A DNA stretch of 64,000 bases, from the NCBI GenBank assembly GCA_017543905.1, contig JAFYFC010000023.1, positions 1-64,000 on the forward strand, read 5' to 3'. The DNA is from Clostridia bacterium (GTDB taxonomy: Bacteria > Bacillota > Clostridia > Christensenellales > Aristaeellaceae). A model generated the notes under the pieces. It worked only from the letters and a program-made list of their open reading frames with translations. It was not told the DNA's origin and made no database searches. Every line of letters starts with the position of its first letter. Position 1 is the first letter of the stretch. This document shows, piece after piece, positions 34,655 through 43,101 of this stretch. A program made the translations under genes and the position numbers.

Positions 34655-34692
34655 AAATGCCGGATCGACGCAGCGCATACGATCCGGCATTT
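34655..34692. terminator. Bidirectional terminator between the radical SAM gene and pgi
   Basis: A perfect 13-base stem, AAATGCCGGATCG (34655-34667) with CGATCCGGCATTT (34680-34692), between convergent genes. The T-runs are short (three on plus, four on minus). Confidence 0.75.
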
Positions 34693-34746
34693 CAGTGCTT
34701 AAGAATATTTTGCTAAAGGCATATCCTGTGTTTAGACAAGCGCATT

Positions 34747-36327
34747 TCAGATTTCAAGCAGCTCGCTGTATGCTTTGAGCGCGCCGTCAGTATCCCGCGC
34801 AAGCACTCGTTTTGCGAGCACCTTGCCCAGCTGTACGCCTTCCTGATCGAAGGAATTGATATTCCACAGGAAGCCCTGGAACATGACCTTGTTTTCAAAA
34901 TGCGCCAGCAGAGCACCCAGCGCTTCAGGCGTAAGGCTTTCTCCGACGATTATGCTGGAAGGACGGTCTCCGGCGAAGCATTTATTCGGGTTTTCGTCGT
35001 CCTTTCCGCACGCGAACGCCATTATCTGCGCCGCTACGTTCGCGCAGAGCTTTTGCTGACTGTTCGTGCCCTGTATTTCCACGTCGACGCCCGTCTGACT
35101 GCGTTTAAAGCCGATAAACTGCAGCGGAACCGTATCGGTGCCCTGATGGAGCAGCTGATAAAACGAATGCTGCCCGTTTGTGCCCGGTTCGCCGAATATG
35201 ATCGGCCCTGTAGGATAGTTGACGGGCTTACCGAAGCGGTTTACGCTCTTGCCGTTAGACTCCATGTCAAGCTGCTGCAAATGCGCCGGGAAACGTGAGA
35301 GCGCCTGTGAGTACGGCAGCACCGCAGTGCACGGCAGATCAAGCACGTTGCGCTGATACACGCCTATAAGTGCGTCCAGCATATCCGGGTTTTTGAGAGC
35401 GTCTTTATTCATCGCAAGCTCATCCTGCGCGTGAGCACCGTTTAAGAAGCGCGCGAACACCTCTGCGCCGAACGCGAGCGTGAGCACCGCTCCGCCGACC
35501 GCCGAACATGAGGAGTAGCGCCCGCCGATGAAATCGTCCATAAAAAACGCGGCAAGATAGTCGCTGCTTTTGGCAAGCGGCGAGGTTTCGCTGGTAACCG
35601 CAAGCATGTGTCTGGACGGATTGAGCCCTGCCTTTTGAAGCGCATCCTTCACGAACGCTTCGTTTGTGAGCGTTTCAAGCGTAGTGCCCGATTTTGAAAC
35701 TATAATATACAGGCTTCTGGCAAGATCTGTGCTCTTCAGTACGTTTACCGCGTCGCCAGGATCGACGTTGCTGATAAAACGCGCTTCCATTTTGAATAAT
35801 CCGTTCGCTTTCGCCCAGTTTTCAAGTGCCAAATACATCGCGCGCGGTCCCAAATCGCTGCCGCCAATACCTATCTGCACAACCGTTGTGAATCTTTCGC
35901 CCTGCTCGTTCGTGATTTCTCCGCTATGCACTTTTCCAGCGAACGCAGCTATCTTTTCCTGCTGCGCGGTATAAAACTCACGCTTGTTTACGCCGTCTAT
36001 AATTACGTCGCTGCCTAACTGACCTCTTGTGAGCTGATGGAGCACGCGTCTTTTTTCACCGGTATTGATGATGCCGCCGCTATACAATTCAGCATACTTC
36101 TCTGCAAGCTGCGCTTCGTCGGCAAGCGCGCTCAGCTTTTCAAGTATATCGGCGTTAACAGGCTGTGCGGCGTAATTGTATGCAAGACCGCAAGCCATAG
36201 GCACGCAGCAGCTCTTTACTCTGTCTGCGCCCTTATCCCCCGCCATTTCGCGTCTTACCGATACTTTCGGTGCGTCCTTCAAAAGCTTAAAGCTGCGCAT
36301 GGTATCAAGGTTATTCCATTCAGGCAT
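34747..36327 (-). CDS. pgi: Glucose-6-phosphate isomerase
   Basis: The 526-residue enzyme has the PGI signatures GPIIFGEPGTNGQHSFYQLLHQ (split by position, residues near 345-366) and the substrate loop SKSGTTLETLTNE, plus MESNGKS; it is the long, E. coli-like type. It interconverts glucose-6-phosphate and fructose-6-phosphate in the cytoplasm. The ATG at 36327 follows AAGGAGGAG; the frame extending to 36390 passes through the promoter and is rejected. It is divergent from the GH94 phosphorylase gene, sharing an intergenic region with back-to-back promoters. Confidence 0.96.
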   Translation of the reverse strand: MPEWNNLDTMRSFKLLKDAPKVSVRREMAGDKGADRVKSCCVPMACGLAYNYAAQPVNADILEKLSALADEAQLAEKYAELYSGGIINTGEKRRVLHQLTRGQLGSDVIIDGVNKREFYTAQQEKIAAFAGKVHSGEITNEQGERFTTVVQIGIGGSDLGPRAMYLALENWAKANGLFKMEARFISNVDPGDAVNVLKSTDLARSLYIIVSKSGTTLETLTNEAFVKDALQKAGLNPSRHMLAVTSETSPLAKSSDYLAAFFMDDFIGGRYSSCSAVGGAVLTLAFGAEVFARFLNGAHAQDELAMNKDALKNPDMLDALIGVYQRNVLDLPCTAVLPYSQALSRFPAHLQQLDMESNGKSVNRFGKPVNYPTGPIIFGEPGTNGQHSFYQLLHQGTDTVPLQFIGFKRSQTGVDVEIQGTNSQQKLCANVAAQIMAFACGKDDENPNKCFAGDRPSSIIVGESLTPEALGALLAHFENKVMFQGFLWNINSFDQEGVQLGKVLAKRVLARDTDGALKAYSELLEI

Positions 36328-36357
36328 ATGTTTTCTCCTCCTTGTGATTATGGTCAT

Positions 36358-36386
36358 ATTATACCAGTCTGAAATTAAAATTACAA
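36358..36386 (-). promoter_or_regulatory. Promoter of pgi
   Basis: On the minus strand TTGTAA (36381-36386) and TATAAT (36358-36363) are 17 bases apart, upstream of the pgi ATG at 36327. Confidence 0.78.
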
Positions 36387-36413
36387 GCAATTCGCGATAT
36401 GAGAAAAATACAG

Positions 36414-36442
36414 TTGCGTTTCATGGATATATATGCTACAAT
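36414..36442 (+). promoter_or_regulatory. Promoter of the GH94 gene
   Basis: TTGCGT (36414-36419) and TACAAT (36437-36442) are 17 bases apart, divergent from the pgi promoter 27 bases away. Confidence 0.7.
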
Positions 36443-36470
36443 CGGATTATAAAAATGAGGAGGATATGTT

Positions 36471-38861
36471 ATGCAGTACGGGTATTTCGACGACAAACGC
36501 CGCGAGTATGTTATCACGCGGCCCGATACGCCTGCCCCCTGGGCGAATTATCTGGGCTCTCCCGAATACGGGGCTATAATCACGGTTAACGCGGGCGGGT
36601 ACAGCTTTGTAAAAAGCGGCGCTGCCGGCAGGATATTGCGATATACCTTCAATCAATTCGACGAACCCGGCCGCTATATATACCTGCGCGACGACGACAC
36701 CGGCGATTTTTGGAGTGCAAGCTGGCGTCCCGTAGAAAAGCCTCTCGACAAATACAAAACCGAATGCCGTCACGGCACAGGCTATACTGAATTTATAAGC
36801 GAATATTCCGGCATACGCTCCCGCGCTGTGTATTATGTGCCGCTCGGTTCAACGCACGAGGTTTGGTATCTGGAATTGACGAATATCAGCGGCGCTGCGC
36901 GCCATATCAGCGTATTCAGCTATTGTGAATTCACCTGCGAAAGCTTTTATACTCAGGATCTCGTGAACATGCAGTATACGCAGTTCATCACCCGTTCAGA
37001 CTTCATCGACAACTCCTTCATACTGCAACGGATAAACGAATACTGCCACGTCAATCCGGACGGCACAAACGGCAGCGAACGCTTTATCGGTCTGTGCGGC
37101 GCCGAGGTTGCAAGCTATACCTCGCGCAGAGAACAGTTTCTCGGCAGAGGACATTTTAACAAGCCCGCAAGCGTGGTTAACGGCAAATGTGACAATTCGC
37201 TCAACTATAACGGGAATTGCTGCGGCAGTCTGCACACACGTTTCGAATTCGATCATGACGATACGCATTGCTGTGCGTTCGTGCTCGGTCAAAAAGGCGA
37301 GCATCGCGCGCGCGAAATAATCGGGCATTATACAGATGTCAAACCAACTGTCGAGCATGAATTAAACGAGCTTGTATCCTACTGGCATGAAAAGCTTGAC
37401 AATTTAACGATAGACACTCCGGACGCACGCTTTAATTCCATGGTAAATACCTGGAACGCGTATCAGTGCTTTATCACGTTCATATGGAGCCGTGCGGCTT
37501 CTCTCGTGTACTGCGGCGAACGCAACGGCTACGGTTACCGTGATACCGTACAAGATATACAGGGCATAATCCACTTAGATCCTATGCTTGCGAAAAAGCA
37601 GCTTACATTCATGCTTTCCGCGCAGGTGCATCACGGCGCCGGCTTGCCATTAGTCAAGTTTACACACAACGCAGGGCACGAGGATACGCCCGAGGACGAA
37701 AGCTACGTACGTGAGACCGGTCACCCTCATTACCGCGCGGACGACGCCATGTGGCTGTTTCCGACGGTATATAAGTATATCGCAGAGACCGGCGATGTCA
37801 ATTATCTTAACGAGGTCGTACCGTTTGCGGATAAAGATGAAGGCACTGTGCTTGAGCATCTGAAGCGCGCGATAAGCTTTACCATGAACCATCTCGGCCC
37901 GCACGGCATGCCCGCAGGGCTGCACGCTGACTGGAACGACTGTCTGAGGCTCGGCGCAAGCGGCGAAAGCACGTTCGTGGCTTTCCAGTTCGCTTACGCA
38001 CTGAGGATAATGAAATACTTCGTAAAGGGCGACGCCGAATATACGAGTTTTCTTGACGAAACCTATAAAAAGCTGCTAAGTGCCATAAACGAATACTGCT
38101 TTGAGGGCGACCGTTTCATCCGCGGGTTCACAGAGGACGGCAAGGTTATCGGCTCTTCAAAGGACGAAGAGGCTTCGATGTGGCTGAATCCGCAAATCTG
38201 GGCAGTGATCTCCGGCGCGGCCACCAATGAACAGCGCGAAACGATACTCGAAACTGCGCACGAGCTGCTCGACACGCCCTGCGGGCTGCAAGTGATGGAG
38301 CCGCCGTATCGCTATCATGCGTTCGACGGCGCAGCTATGGTGCTCTTCAACCCCGGCACAAAGGAGAATGCGGGTATATTCTGTCAGATACAAGGCTGGG
38401 CGATCCTTGCCGAGGCGCTGTCAGGACACGGGAACCGCGCATTCGAGTATTTCGCGCAATCCTCCCCCGCCTCCTACAATGCAGACGCAGACAAGCGCGT
38501 AATAGAGCCGTATGTACACGGTCAGTTCATAGAAGGACGCGAGAGCCCGTTTATGGGGCGCGCGCATGTGCATTGGCTTACGGGTACCGCTTCCACAGTT
38601 ATGGTAGGCTGCGTCGAGGGCATACTCGGTCTCAGACCTACTCCCGAGGGCCTCTTCGTCTCGCCCTCCATACCTTCCGAATGGAGCGGCTTCAGTATGA
38701 CCAAGCGCTTCCGGGGCAAGACCGTGCATATCACAGTCGACAACTCTGCCCATAAGCAAGGAAAGCCCAGCGCGTATATCCTTAACGGGGCGAACGTTCC
38801 CGTTGGCGTAATACCCGCCGACGTTCTAAGGCCCGAAAACGAACTGGTAATCATAATGTAA
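36471..38861 (+). CDS. GH94 family glycoside phosphorylase (cellobiose/chitobiose phosphorylase-like)
   Basis: The 796-residue enzyme matches GH94: N-terminal beta-sandwich (YGYFDDKRREYVITRP), helical linker, (alpha/alpha)6 barrel with GYGYRDTVQDIQG (near residue 347) and HADWNDCL (near residue 485, catalytic general acid Asp), and a C-terminal beta domain. Such enzymes split a disaccharide with phosphate into a sugar 1-phosphate and a free sugar. Cellobiose, chitobiose and laminaribiose types cannot be told apart by eye. There is no signal peptide. GAGGAGG lies six bases before the ATG. It forms a unit with the next gene (23-base gap), pointing to shared use of a plant or host glycan. Confidence 0.9.
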   Translation: MQYGYFDDKRREYVITRPDTPAPWANYLGSPEYGAIITVNAGGYSFVKSGAAGRILRYTFNQFDEPGRYIYLRDDDTGDFWSASWRPVEKPLDKYKTECRHGTGYTEFISEYSGIRSRAVYYVPLGSTHEVWYLELTNISGAARHISVFSYCEFTCESFYTQDLVNMQYTQFITRSDFIDNSFILQRINEYCHVNPDGTNGSERFIGLCGAEVASYTSRREQFLGRGHFNKPASVVNGKCDNSLNYNGNCCGSLHTRFEFDHDDTHCCAFVLGQKGEHRAREIIGHYTDVKPTVEHELNELVSYWHEKLDNLTIDTPDARFNSMVNTWNAYQCFITFIWSRAASLVYCGERNGYGYRDTVQDIQGIIHLDPMLAKKQLTFMLSAQVHHGAGLPLVKFTHNAGHEDTPEDESYVRETGHPHYRADDAMWLFPTVYKYIAETGDVNYLNEVVPFADKDEGTVLEHLKRAISFTMNHLGPHGMPAGLHADWNDCLRLGASGESTFVAFQFAYALRIMKYFVKGDAEYTSFLDETYKKLLSAINEYCFEGDRFIRGFTEDGKVIGSSKDEEASMWLNPQIWAVISGAATNEQRETILETAHELLDTPCGLQVMEPPYRYHAFDGAAMVLFNPGTKENAGIFCQIQGWAILAEALSGHGNRAFEYFAQSSPASYNADADKRVIEPYVHGQFIEGRESPFMGRAHVHWLTGTASTVMVGCVEGILGLRPTPEGLFVSPSIPSEWSGFSMTKRFRGKTVHITVDNSAHKQGKPSAYILNGANVPVGVIPADVLRPENELVIIM

Positions 38862-38884
38862 TCAGCAAGCAGACGGAGGGTTAT

Positions 38885-40849
38885 ATGAAACGCAGAAAGG
38901 ACAGCGCTTTCGGGCTCCACTTCGATTTTCATGCTCGTCCTTACGAAGGGATGCCGTCTATCGGCGAAACCTTGAGAGAAGAGGATATACGGGAAATCTG
39001 CACACTGTTAAAGCCTGACCTCATTCAAATCGACTGCAAAGGGCATCCCGGCTGGGCCTCCTACCCCACCTCCTTAGGTAACGCCATGCCCGGTATGACG
39101 CAGGATACGCTCGCATTATGGAGACGCGTCACAAAAGAAGAGGGCGTCGCGCTTTATATGCATTATTCGGGCGTATTCGATACAAAGTACACGGACGAGC
39201 ACCCGGACGAAGCAATAATGAAAGCAGACGGCACGCGCAAAAGCGGAATAACACGTACTTACAGCCTAAAATACGCAAACGAGCTGTTGATACCGCAGCT
39301 GTGTGAGCTCGCCGGAAAATACGGCGTCGACGGCGTGTGGGTCGACGGTGAATGTTGGGCTGCCGAAGCAGATTTCGATCCCGAAACGCTTAAGGCGTTT
39401 GAGAAAGAGAGCGGAATCCGTTTAAGCGGCATTTCGTTTGACCCCGCTGCGCCGGAAGGCAGAACGTTTCTTGAGTACAACCGGGAGCTATTCAGACGGT
39501 ATGTCCGGTATTATACGGAAGAAGTGCATAAGAAATACCCCGATTTTCAGATAACCTCGAACTGGATGTACAGCGATTATATGCCCGAAAAGCTCACGGT
39601 AGACCTTGATTACCTTTCGGGAGATTTCAGTCCCTGGTCCAGCATCAACAGCACCCGCCTTGCGGGACGCACACTCGCGACGCGCGGTCTGCCGTGGGAT
39701 CTGATGAGCTGGAATTTCAGAAACGACCGGCACGGCAACATAAAGGGTAAAACATTAAAAACGCCGTTACAGATAATGCAGGAGGCAGCGTGCGTAATAA
39801 CGCAGGGCGGCGGCTATGAAAACTACATAACTCAGTACAGGGACGGTTCTCCCCGAATGGAGCAGATACGCGCCATGAAGCCGGTAGCCGACATGATCCG
39901 GGCGCGGGAAAAATGGTGTTTCCGCTGCAAAAAAGTACCGCAGGCAGCGGTCCTTATGTCAGCTCACGACAGATATCTCGAATGCAAAAAGCTTTTCTCG
40001 CGTGATAAGAGTATGAATGTCGTCGGCACGGTGGCGCTGTTATGCGATACCGGACACAGCGTTTCGGTACTGCTGGAGCACGCTCTCAGGGAAACGGCTT
40101 CTGAGTACCCTTTAATCGCAGTACCCGAAATATACGAGGGCCTTTCGGACGAAGTTACCAACGCGATGCTTGAATATGCCTCAAACGGCGGCAGTCTGCT
40201 GCTTACAGGCATCAATTTATGCAGGCTGTTCGAAAACGCGGGCGCGCCGTTCAAAACAGGAAGCATTTGCGATCAAACGAGCTATTTTACGCTTGACGGC
40301 AGCAGCTTCGCAAGCGTCAGCTCATATGTGCCCATAATAGCCGAAAGCGGTGACGTCGCCGCATGGGCGTCTGAGGACGAGCGCGCACAGAAATACCCGT
40401 TCGCCGTCATAATGCCCTTTGGAAAAGGCAAGCTTTGCGCTGTCGGCGCGGATATAGGCACGGCCTATGAAGGCATGGAACAGGCGGGACACAAGCAGCT
40501 GATGAACGCGCTTAGCGAAAAACTGTATGCGCCCGTTGTAAAAATCACTCACGAGGAGGGCTGCACTGAGGTCAATCTTGCGCACAAAAACGGAAGCCTG
40601 CTTATACAGCTCAGCAACATGAGCGGACCCCACAGATCATACGAAACCGCTTCGTTTGACGAGATACAGCCCTGCCGCGATCTGCACTTAAGCATTCGTC
40701 TGCCGAAAAAACCCGAACGCGTGCTGCTGCAGCCCGAAGGCGTACTGCTCGATTATGAATACGAGGACGGAGAATTGCTTATCACGCTCGACAGGCTTGA
40801 AATGCTTGAAATAATCGAGATACCAGACGGTATGGAATTGCTCGCATGA
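38885..40849 (+). CDS. Putative glycoside hydrolase: TIM barrel with beta-galactosidase-trimerisation-like domain
   Basis: The 654-residue cytoplasmic protein starts with a TIM-barrel domain reading GLHFDFHA, LIQIDCKGHPGWASYPT and GVDGVWVDGECWAAEADF near residue 145, where Asp and Glu residues could be catalytic. A middle domain (about 350-540, TVALLCDTGHSVSVLLEHAL) resembles the trimerisation domain of GH42 enzymes, and a beta-rich C-terminus follows. Related proteins are often labelled alpha-L-fucosidase or beta-galactosidase without evidence, so I assign no substrate. It follows the GH94 gene behind GGAGGG. A terminator lies 42 bases downstream. Confidence 0.65.
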   Translation: MKRRKDSAFGLHFDFHARPYEGMPSIGETLREEDIREICTLLKPDLIQIDCKGHPGWASYPTSLGNAMPGMTQDTLALWRRVTKEEGVALYMHYSGVFDTKYTDEHPDEAIMKADGTRKSGITRTYSLKYANELLIPQLCELAGKYGVDGVWVDGECWAAEADFDPETLKAFEKESGIRLSGISFDPAAPEGRTFLEYNRELFRRYVRYYTEEVHKKYPDFQITSNWMYSDYMPEKLTVDLDYLSGDFSPWSSINSTRLAGRTLATRGLPWDLMSWNFRNDRHGNIKGKTLKTPLQIMQEAACVITQGGGYENYITQYRDGSPRMEQIRAMKPVADMIRAREKWCFRCKKVPQAAVLMSAHDRYLECKKLFSRDKSMNVVGTVALLCDTGHSVSVLLEHALRETASEYPLIAVPEIYEGLSDEVTNAMLEYASNGGSLLLTGINLCRLFENAGAPFKTGSICDQTSYFTLDGSSFASVSSYVPIIAESGDVAAWASEDERAQKYPFAVIMPFGKGKLCAVGADIGTAYEGMEQAGHKQLMNALSEKLYAPVVKITHEEGCTEVNLAHKNGSLLIQLSNMSGPHRSYETASFDEIQPCRDLHLSIRLPKKPERVLLQPEGVLLDYEYEDGELLITLDRLEMLEIIEIPDGMELLA

Positions 40850-40890
40850 TCTGACACTAACGCTTCAGAAGCTCTGCGCCAATACTGTTG

Positions 40891-40946
40891 CTGCGCCCCG
40901 TCCGTCTCTCAGATGCTGATCTGCAGACAGTCGGGGCGCAGTGTTT
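40891..40946 (+). terminator. Terminator after the GH94-glycosidase unit
   Basis: CTGCGCCCCG (40891-40900) pairs with CGGGGCGCAG (40932-40941) around a long, partly structured loop, followed by TGTTTT. It lies between convergent genes. Confidence 0.75.
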
Positions 40947-40969
40947 TATCAGAGTCCTTTGGGTTTCTC

Positions 40970-42052
40970 TTAAAGCAGTTTCCTTATCTCCGGCAGCAGC
41001 GCTTCGGCCCACGCGGCATTGCCTTCTGCGTTTGGATGAGAGCCGTAACGGGACGCGTGCGGCTCGCTTTCGCTTTTGCTGAGCACAGGTACATTGTCGA
41101 AAAACGCGTCCGCCTCAGTGCTGAGCTCGCTGCGTATGTAATCGTTTACTTCAAGCCATTTCGCCCGCGGCTCCGGCGCGTAATCAAAGGGAGGCACTGT
41201 CTGTATCAGTGTCTTTATTCCGCATTTTTTGAGAGTTCGCACGATATACGCCAGGTCGCGCTTAAGTAAGGCCGCGTCTCCTAACTGAAACAGGTCGTTT
41301 ACGCCGAAGCACACACACACGACGTCGTTTTGACGTGCTTTGTACAGCCAGCCTCCGTCAAGTGCCGCGTCGTGCGCGCGGCCGAAGCCGAGTCCCAAAT
41401 TCCAGACGGCGCAGCTTTCACCCAGCACTTCCTGTGCCAGAGCCGCCACATGCGTGTAGGTATTCGGCAGCGTGCCTATTCCCTGAGTGATCGAATCCCC
41501 AATAAAGCCGATGCGTATTTCATTGCCCCGGTCCGACGCGAGCATTGAAGGAAACGGAAACTCAGTGCTGTGCTGCCAGACGCCGTCAGTAAATCTGAAC
41601 GCGGGCAGCAGGCTTTCCGTATGGCAGGGTATGCGCCATCCCGAATAAGCTGTTTCTACGCATAGATATGTATTTTTCTCGGCTTTAAGCTCTATCGCGT
41701 CGCTTGAGAATATCTCGCCCGGCTTCACGCGCTTTGAGGCTTTGCCGTCAAAGCTTACGTCGACGAAGGCTTCCGGCTCTGCGGCTTCCTCCATACCGCA
41801 GTATTCCACCGCGCCCACCCGCAGAGAATATATCGTCCATTCGTCCGGCACATAGTTCGCATGGCTGTGACTGCCGTCCGAATATGTGGAATCGATCAGA
41901 TTGCTGTACAGCAGCGCGCAGCGCTTTATGCTCCTCGACAGCCTGTAATATACACGTGATCTGTATACCTGTTCGGGCGCTTCTGTTTCAAACCAATTCT
42001 GGCTGCCGCTCCCTGCCGCAGTGCAGGAAATGAATGTGTCAAAAAACTCCAT
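40970..42052 (-). CDS. SGNH/GDSL-type esterase with N-terminal beta-sandwich (CE2-like)
   Basis: The 360-residue protein has an N-terminal beta domain (to about 170) and an SGNH hydrolase domain: GFIGDSITQGIG (Ser nucleophile near residue 185), block II GLGFGRAH, block III FGVNDL, and HPNAEGNAAWAE near the end with the catalytic Asp/His region. The two-domain layout resembles CE2 or CE3 sugar acetylesterases. It has no signal peptide. I prefer the ATG at 42052, eight bases from AAGGAA, over the GTG at 42058. It is convergent with the GH94-glycosidase unit and may deacetylate the same glycan. Confidence 0.82.
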   Translation of the reverse strand: MEFFDTFISCTAAGSGSQNWFETEAPEQVYRSRVYYRLSRSIKRCALLYSNLIDSTYSDGSHSHANYVPDEWTIYSLRVGAVEYCGMEEAAEPEAFVDVSFDGKASKRVKPGEIFSSDAIELKAEKNTYLCVETAYSGWRIPCHTESLLPAFRFTDGVWQHSTEFPFPSMLASDRGNEIRIGFIGDSITQGIGTLPNTYTHVAALAQEVLGESCAVWNLGLGFGRAHDAALDGGWLYKARQNDVVCVCFGVNDLFQLGDAALLKRDLAYIVRTLKKCGIKTLIQTVPPFDYAPEPRAKWLEVNDYIRSELSTEADAFFDNVPVLSKSESEPHASRYGSHPNAEGNAAWAEALLPEIRKLL

Positions 42053-42058
42053 ATACAC

Positions 42059-42301
42059 ACTTCCTTCTATTCTTTTTACATTGATCTGCCAGGGGACCGC
42101 AGAGCATCACGCTTAAGTCTTTGCCGGTCCTGTTCGCAGTCCCAAACAAGCTCGGCAGGGCTCTGATTTGCCGGTAATTTCAGGATTTATGTTTTATATT
42201 ATTCCGTCAAAACGGATTCTATAAGCCGAAATATTTTCAATTGCTTATAACCGTAAGCACACGAGTTTCGCCCTTTTCATAATTTTCACTTAGAAGAATG
42301 A
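42059..42301. other. Intergenic stretch left of the HExxH gene
   Basis: About 243 bases between two leftward genes, A+T-rich in its right half (42180-42300). I see no gene, RNA or convincing terminator; together with 42764-43101 it makes a gene-poor kilobase. Confidence 0.4.
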
Positions 42302-42763
42302 TCAGTCTATGCTGTTCAGGCCTTCATAAAGCTCGTTGAAGGATTTGCCTTTACGGCACCTGCCATAGGAGAGCTCTTTGTTTTCACCGAATTCGAGCAG
42401 GAAGCATTTAGTCAATTCCTCTACTGTCTGCTCAAGGGCAGTGAAGAATTGCCGATAGGCAAAGCTGCTTGCCGCAGTACCTTCTTTAAAGCAGTTTGCA
42501 ATGAGCGACTCCGTGACCTGATCCAGCGGATATATTTTGATATGCATAAGCTCGTGTACGATGACTTCCTCAAGGTTTTCCTGCGTTGGATTTACGCAGT
42601 TCAGCATCAGGATCGCTTTTCTGTCATCACAGTCGATCTTGAAGTCTCCGGTCTTTCGCCAGGTGGGATCGTCGATCAACTCGAGGTGTACATCCCATGC
42701 GGGCGTGATACGAAGCTTTCTGATGTTTTTTTCAAACAATGCAGTGATCTCTGCTTTGTCCAT
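42302..42763 (-). CDS. Small HExxH putative zinc metallopeptidase-like protein
   Basis: The 153-residue protein has one HExxH motif (HELMH, residues 70-74) in a hydrophobic context (EEVIVHELMHIKI), the kind seen in SprT-like and phage or element-borne peptidases. There is no signal peptide or membrane segment. AAAGGAG lies nine bases before the ATG. It sits in a gene-poor patch next to an uncertain small ORF, unlike the dense housekeeping genes around it, so it may be a recent arrival. I cannot name its family or target. Confidence 0.65.
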   Translation of the reverse strand: MDKAEITALFEKNIRKLRITPAWDVHLELIDDPTWRKTGDFKIDCDDRKAILMLNCVNPTQENLEEVIVHELMHIKIYPLDQVTESLIANCFKEGTAASSFAYRQFFTALEQTVEELTKCFLLEFGENKELSYGRCRKGKSFNELYEGLNSID

Positions 42764-42787
42764 GTCAGCATTCTCCTTTATCCTAAG

Positions 42788-43030
42788 TCAATGCCGTTTG
42801 CCAGAAACTATTATGATTTCGCTGTTATAGAAGAAAACATTTTCCGAATCGGCATTAACGCTGTCTGGAATGACCCTGTGGTAGCCCCCAGGAATCATGA
42901 AACCTCCAAACTCGGGTGCGTCGGCTAATCGATCAGGAGCTTGTGAATGAATTTCACAAATCACTGCCGGGACCAATTGTCTGGAGTCTTCCTCGGTCAT
43001 CGGCGGGCAGCGCTTTTGATGCTCCTGCAA
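42788..43030 (-). CDS. Doubtful 80-codon ORF between yifB and the HExxH gene
   Basis: An open frame of 80 codons starting at TTG 43030 without a good ribosome site (an internal ATG, MTEED, also lacks one). The sequence (for example ICEIHSQAPDRL, FGGFMIPGGYHRV) does not look like a shadow of another gene, yet matches nothing I know. It could be a remnant of a larger gene or the 3' piece of an element. Without it, 42764-43101 is 338 bases with no visible gene. Confidence 0.3.
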   Translation of the reverse strand: MQEHQKRCPPMTEEDSRQLVPAVICEIHSQAPDRLADAPEFGGFMIPGGYHRVIPDSVNADSENVFFYNSEIIIVSGKRH

Positions 43031-43101
43031 TATATAACTGTCAGGGCATCAGTAAATTACGCCGCGTCCGCACATATCCCGTCCCTGCCGCTCACAAAAC
43101 C

